64,000 nucleotides of DNA, from the NCBI RefSeq assembly GCF_002979475.1, contig NZ_PCOY01000004.1, forward strand, positions 124,001 through 188,000, written 5' to 3'. This document shows, one piece after another, positions 60,897 to 64,000 of this stretch. The stretch comes from Microbacterium sp. MYb62 (lineage in GTDB: Bacteria > Actinomycetota > Actinomycetes > Actinomycetales > Microbacteriaceae). The position numbers were made by a program, and so were the translations under genes. Numbering within the stretch: position 1 is the first letter of the stretch; each line of letters begins with the position of its first letter. Below the pieces are notes generated by a model. That model worked only from the letters and a program-made list of their open reading frames with translations, was not told where the DNA came from and ran no database searches.

Positions 60897-60908
60897 TAGT
60901 CTTGTCCG
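60897..60908 (+). promoter_or_regulatory. Leaderless -10 element of mfd
   Basis: TAGTCT (60897-60902) is followed by six bases and the GTG start of mfd. No ribosome-binding site is present. Confidence 0.55.
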
Positions 60909-63900
60909 GTGACTGTTCCGGGGATTCTGCGCGCCTTGGAAGAGGCGTCTCTGTACCGTGATGCCCTCCGCTGGGCGCGCACCGATGCCGACCTCGGCCT
61001 GGTCGACGGGCTCGATGCCCCGGCGCTCGCCGGGCTGCTCGAGAAGCGGGGAGCGACGGGGCAGCCCTCGGCTCTGCTCGCGGTCGTCCCCACCGGCAGG
61101 CGTGCGGAGAGCCTGGCCCTGGCGATGCACGCCTACCTGCCCGACGCCGAGATCCTCACCTTCCCGGCGTGGGAGACGCTCCCGCATGAGCGGCTCAGCC
61201 CCAGCCCCGACACGGTCGGTCAGCGCCTCCAGACGCTTCGTCGGATCGCCGAATGGTCGGGCGATCACCCGCTCGTGGTCGTCGCCTCGGTACGGGCCGC
61301 GCTGCAGCCGATCGCGGGAAACCTGGGCGAGATCGCCCCTCTCGACCTCGCGGTCGGCACCCGGGGGCACGAGCTCGACCGCGTGGTCGAGCAGCTGGTC
61401 GAGCGCGCGTACTCCCGGGTCGACATGGTGTCGCGGCGCGGTGAGTTCGCCGTGCGCGGTGGCATCCTCGACGTCTTCCCTCCCACGTCCGAGCACCCGT
61501 ATCGTGTCGAGTTCTTCGGCGACGAGATCGACCAGATCCGCGCGTTCTCCGTCGCCGACCAGCGTTCGCTGCCGGGCGATGTCCCCGGGGTCGACCTCCC
61601 ACCGACGCGAGAGCTGCTGCTCACGGCCGACGTCCGCGAGCGTGCCAGGGCACTGGTCGGCGGGTTCCCGGCGATCTCGGGCATGCTCGAGAAGATGGCC
61701 GAGGGCATCCCGGTCGAGGGCATGGAGTCGCTGCTCCCCGCCGTCGCCGGACCGCTGAAGTCGCTCGCCGAGTATCTGCCGGCCGGCAGCGCCACCGCGA
61801 TCATCGACCCCGAACGCTCGAGTGCGCGCGCCATCACGCTGGGCGACACGAACCGCGAGTTCCTCGACGCCGCCTGGAGCGCGGCCACGTCCGGCGCGTC
61901 CGCGCCCATCGACCTGGGCGCCGGCGACTTCCTGACGATCGCGGAGTTGCGCGAGGTGGTGCGCGACCGCGGCGGCGTCTGGTGGCGGCTCAGCCCGTTC
62001 GGGGCGGGACTCGGCGAAGGCGATGCGGATGCCGCGAATCTCGATGCCGCCGTCATCCCCTCGTTCCACGGCAACGTCGACGGCGCGATCTCCTTCGTCG
62101 AGGCGAAGGTGACAGACGGCTGGCGGGTGGTGGTCATCGCCGCGGGGCACGGTCTGGTCGATCGCGCGCGCGACGTGCTCGCCGACCGCGGTCTGGCAGC
62201 GCGCGTCGTCGAGACGCTCGCCGACGCGCCGGAGGGCGGCGTCGCGACCCTGGTCACCGGATCGGTCGAGGCCGGGTTCCAGGTGGCGGAGGCGAAACTC
62301 GCCGTCCTCACCGACAACGAGTTCTACGGGCGCACGATCGGCGGCGACCAGCGCGTCGTCAAGAAGCTCGCGTCCCGGCGCAAGAACGTCGTCGACCCGC
62401 TGCAGCTGAAGCCCGGAGATTTCGTCGTGCACGCCACCCACGGCATCGGCCGCTTCGTCGAGATGACGCAGCGCGAGGTGTCGACCGGAGGGCGCAACGC
62501 CACGAAGTCGGTCCGTGACTACCTGGTGTTGGAGTACGCGCCCTCCAAGCGGGGGTACCCGGGCGACAAGCTGTTCGTGCCGACGGATCAGCTCGACCTG
62601 CTGTCGAAGTACGTGGGCGGCGAGGCTCCGAACCTGTCGAAGATGGGCGGCAGCGACTGGTCGCAGGCCAAGGGCAAGGCACGCAAGGCCGTCCGCGACA
62701 TCGCCGTCGAGCTCGTGAAGCTCTACTCCGCCCGGATGAGCGCGAAGGGGCACGCCTTCGGCCCGGACACCCCGTGGCAGCGCGAGCTGGAAGAGGCCTT
62801 CCCGTTCGCCGAGACCCACGACCAGCTGCAGACGATCGACGAGATCAAGGCCGACATGGAGCGGCCCATCCCGATGGACCGCCTGCTGTCGGGCGACGTC
62901 GGCTTCGGCAAGACCGAGGTCGCCGTCCGTGCCGCGTTCAAGGCGATCCAGGACGGCAAGCAGGTCGCGATGCTCGTCCCGACGACCCTGCTCGTGAAGC
63001 AGCACCTCGAGACCTTCACGGAGCGCTTCGCCGGGTTCCCGGTCAAGGTGCGGCCGCTCTCGCGCTTCCAGTCCGACAAGGAGGCGCGGCTCACACTGCA
63101 GGGGCTGCTGGAGGGATCGGTCGACATGGTCATCGGCACCCACCGCATCCTCACCGACCAGGTCATGTTCAAAGACCTCGGCCTGATGATCATCGACGAG
63201 GAGCAGCGGTTCGGCGTCGAGCACAAGGACACGCTCAAGAAGATGAAGACCAACGTCGACATCCTCGCGATGAGCGCCACCCCGATCCCGCGCACGCTGG
63301 AGATGGCGGTCACCGGCATCCGTGAGATGTCGACACTCGCGACCCCGCCCGAGGACCGGCATCCGATCCTCTCGTTCGTCGGACCCCGCAGCGACAAGCA
63401 GATGGCCGCCGCGATCCGCCGCGAGATCCTGCGCGAGGGCCAGGTGTTCTTCGTGCACAACCGGGTGCAGTCGATCCAGCGCGTCGCCGCGCAGCTGGCA
63501 GAGCTCGTTCCCGAGGCACGGATCGCCGTCGCGCACGGACAGATGGGCGAGCACCAGCTGGAGCAGGTCGTCGATGACTTCTGGGAGCGCAAGTTCGACG
63601 TGCTCGTCTCGACGACCATCATCGAGACGGGTCTCGACATCGCCAACGCGAACACGATCATCATCGACCGCGCCGACAAGTACGGACTCAGCCAGCTGCA
63701 CCAGCTGCGCGGTCGTGTCGGGCGCGGGCGCGAGCGCGCTTATGCGTACTTCTTGTATGACGAGATGAAGCCCCTCTCCGAGACCGCGGCCGACCGGCTG
63801 CAGACCATCGCCGTCAACAACGACCTCGGCTCCGGGATGCAGGTCGCGCTGAAGGACCTCGAGCTGCGCGGGGCGGGAAACCTCCTCGGTGCCGAGCAGG

Positions 63901-64000
63901 CGGGCCACATCGCCGGTGTCGGCTTCGACCTGTACCTGCGCATGATCGGCGAGGCCGTGGCGACCTTCCGGGGGGACGAGGTCGAGACCGGTCAGGAGCT
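60909..64000 (+). CDS. mfd: Transcription-repair coupling factor Mfd, N-terminal 1030 residues
   Basis: The gene runs off the right edge; about 1030 of a usual 1150-1200 residues are present. Mfd displaces stalled RNA polymerase and recruits UvrA. The N-terminal UvrB-like part has A-V-V-P-T-G-R-R-A-E and the UvrA-contact region R-R-G-E-F-A-V-R-G-G-I-L-D-V-F. An RNA-polymerase-interaction segment has G-D-F-V-V-H-A-T-H-G-I-G-R-F. The translocase part has Walker A G-D-V-G-F-G-K-T-E-V-A, Walker B D-E-E-Q-R-F-G, S-A-T-P-I-P-R-T and E-T-G-L-D-I-A-N-A-N-T. The GTG at 60909 is probably read from a leaderless transcript. Confidence 0.95.
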   Translation, partial: MTVPGILRALEEASLYRDALRWARTDADLGLVDGLDAPALAGLLEKRGATGQPSALLAVVPTGRRAESLALAMHAYLPDAEILTFPAWETLPHERLSPSPDTVGQRLQTLRRIAEWSGDHPLVVVASVRAALQPIAGNLGEIAPLDLAVGTRGHELDRVVEQLVERAYSRVDMVSRRGEFAVRGGILDVFPPTSEHPYRVEFFGDEIDQIRAFSVADQRSLPGDVPGVDLPPTRELLLTADVRERARALVGGFPAISGMLEKMAEGIPVEGMESLLPAVAGPLKSLAEYLPAGSATAIIDPERSSARAITLGDTNREFLDAAWSAATSGASAPIDLGAGDFLTIAELREVVRDRGGVWWRLSPFGAGLGEGDADAANLDAAVIPSFHGNVDGAISFVEAKVTDGWRVVVIAAGHGLVDRARDVLADRGLAARVVETLADAPEGGVATLVTGSVEAGFQVAEAKLAVLTDNEFYGRTIGGDQRVVKKLASRRKNVVDPLQLKPGDFVVHATHGIGRFVEMTQREVSTGGRNATKSVRDYLVLEYAPSKRGYPGDKLFVPTDQLDLLSKYVGGEAPNLSKMGGSDWSQAKGKARKAVRDIAVELVKLYSARMSAKGHAFGPDTPWQRELEEAFPFAETHDQLQTIDEIKADMERPIPMDRLLSGDVGFGKTEVAVRAAFKAIQDGKQVAMLVPTTLLVKQHLETFTERFAGFPVKVRPLSRFQSDKEARLTLQGLLEGSVDMVIGTHRILTDQVMFKDLGLMIIDEEQRFGVEHKDTLKKMKTNVDILAMSATPIPRTLEMAVTGIREMSTLATPPEDRHPILSFVGPRSDKQMAAAIRREILREGQVFFVHNRVQSIQRVAAQLAELVPEARIAVAHGQMGEHQLEQVVDDFWERKFDVLVSTTIIETGLDIANANTIIIDRADKYGLSQLHQLRGRVGRGRERAYAYFLYDEMKPLSETAADRLQTIAVNNDLGSGMQVALKDLELRGAGNLLGAEQAGHIAGVGFDLYLRMIGEAVATFRGDEVETGQE

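Noticed and set aside
60840-63908. A 1022-codon open frame antisense to mfd
   Set aside because: High GC leaves few stop codons on the opposite strand. The mfd frame carries all helicase motifs, while the antisense product is a low-complexity Arg/Leu/Asp/His-rich sequence.

Overview
The window is very GC-rich DNA with dense, often 4-bp-overlapping genes on both strands. It looks like a chromosome segment of an actinobacterium of the Microbacteriaceae, most probably Microbacterium or a close relative. Supporting signs are a GTP-type PEP carboxykinase beside a RamB-like regulator, DUF222/HNH and DUF2510 proteins, a long-form GapB-type dehydrogenase, and several genes that start directly at an apparent leaderless transcript (hexamer, six bases, start codon). 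The genus call is an inference from gene content, not from a marker gene. No tRNA, rRNA or CRISPR array was recognised.

Layout. (1) 1-5787, minus strand: a peptide-degradation operon with an N-acyl-D-amino-acid deacylase-like enzyme, three serine hydrolases with S-x-x-K motifs and no export signal, and the start of an oligopeptide-binding lipoprotein. It probably imports and degrades D-amino-acid-containing peptides. (2) 5938-11326, plus strand: a LacI regulator, then an xylose/multiple-monosaccharide ABC transporter (gguA-gguB-chvE type) with matching LacI-type operators in front of both. (3) 11338-30502: a large catabolic region. Its left arm is a dehydrogenase, an iron alcohol dehydrogenase and an aldehyde dehydrogenase, divergent from a GntR regulator and an AcoR-like regulator. 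The middle is a CUT2-type ABC transporter in which an ATPase and a permease are fused in one protein. The right arm is an esterase, a Baeyer-Villiger monooxygenase, an SDR, a two-subunit CoA transferase and a thiolase of the 3-oxoadipyl-CoA type. Read together these could turn a (cyclic) alcohol into ketone, lactone, hydroxy acid, dicarboxylate and finally CoA-thioester fragments. This is the most interesting unit in the window. (4) 30519-33295: an RpiR/MurR regulator divergent from a sugar kinase and MurQ, a PTS-free N-acetylmuramate recycling set.

(5) 33413-36985: a small membrane protein, an IS481-family element of 1097 bp with a 6-bp GCTAGC target duplication and a frameshifted transposase, an SDR whose start lies 14 bp from the element, a DUF4259 protein and a pair of SMR efflux subunits. 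(6) 37184-45215: a DUF222/HNH protein, GapB-like GAPDH, a winged-helix protein, a RamB-like regulator and PEP carboxykinase, with two long inverted repeats between genes. (7) 45294-52801: an ABC exporter, a small HTH protein, an MFS transporter, a phosphodiesterase, and a GH35 beta-galactosidase divergent from a second LacI regulator. (8) 52805-56825: riboflavin operon ribD-ribE-ribBA-ribH under an FMN riboswitch, ending at a small membrane protein. (9) 56908-64000: an Fpg/Nei glycosylase, a DUF2510-transglutaminase membrane protein, a GNAT acetyltransferase and the first 1030 codons of mfd.
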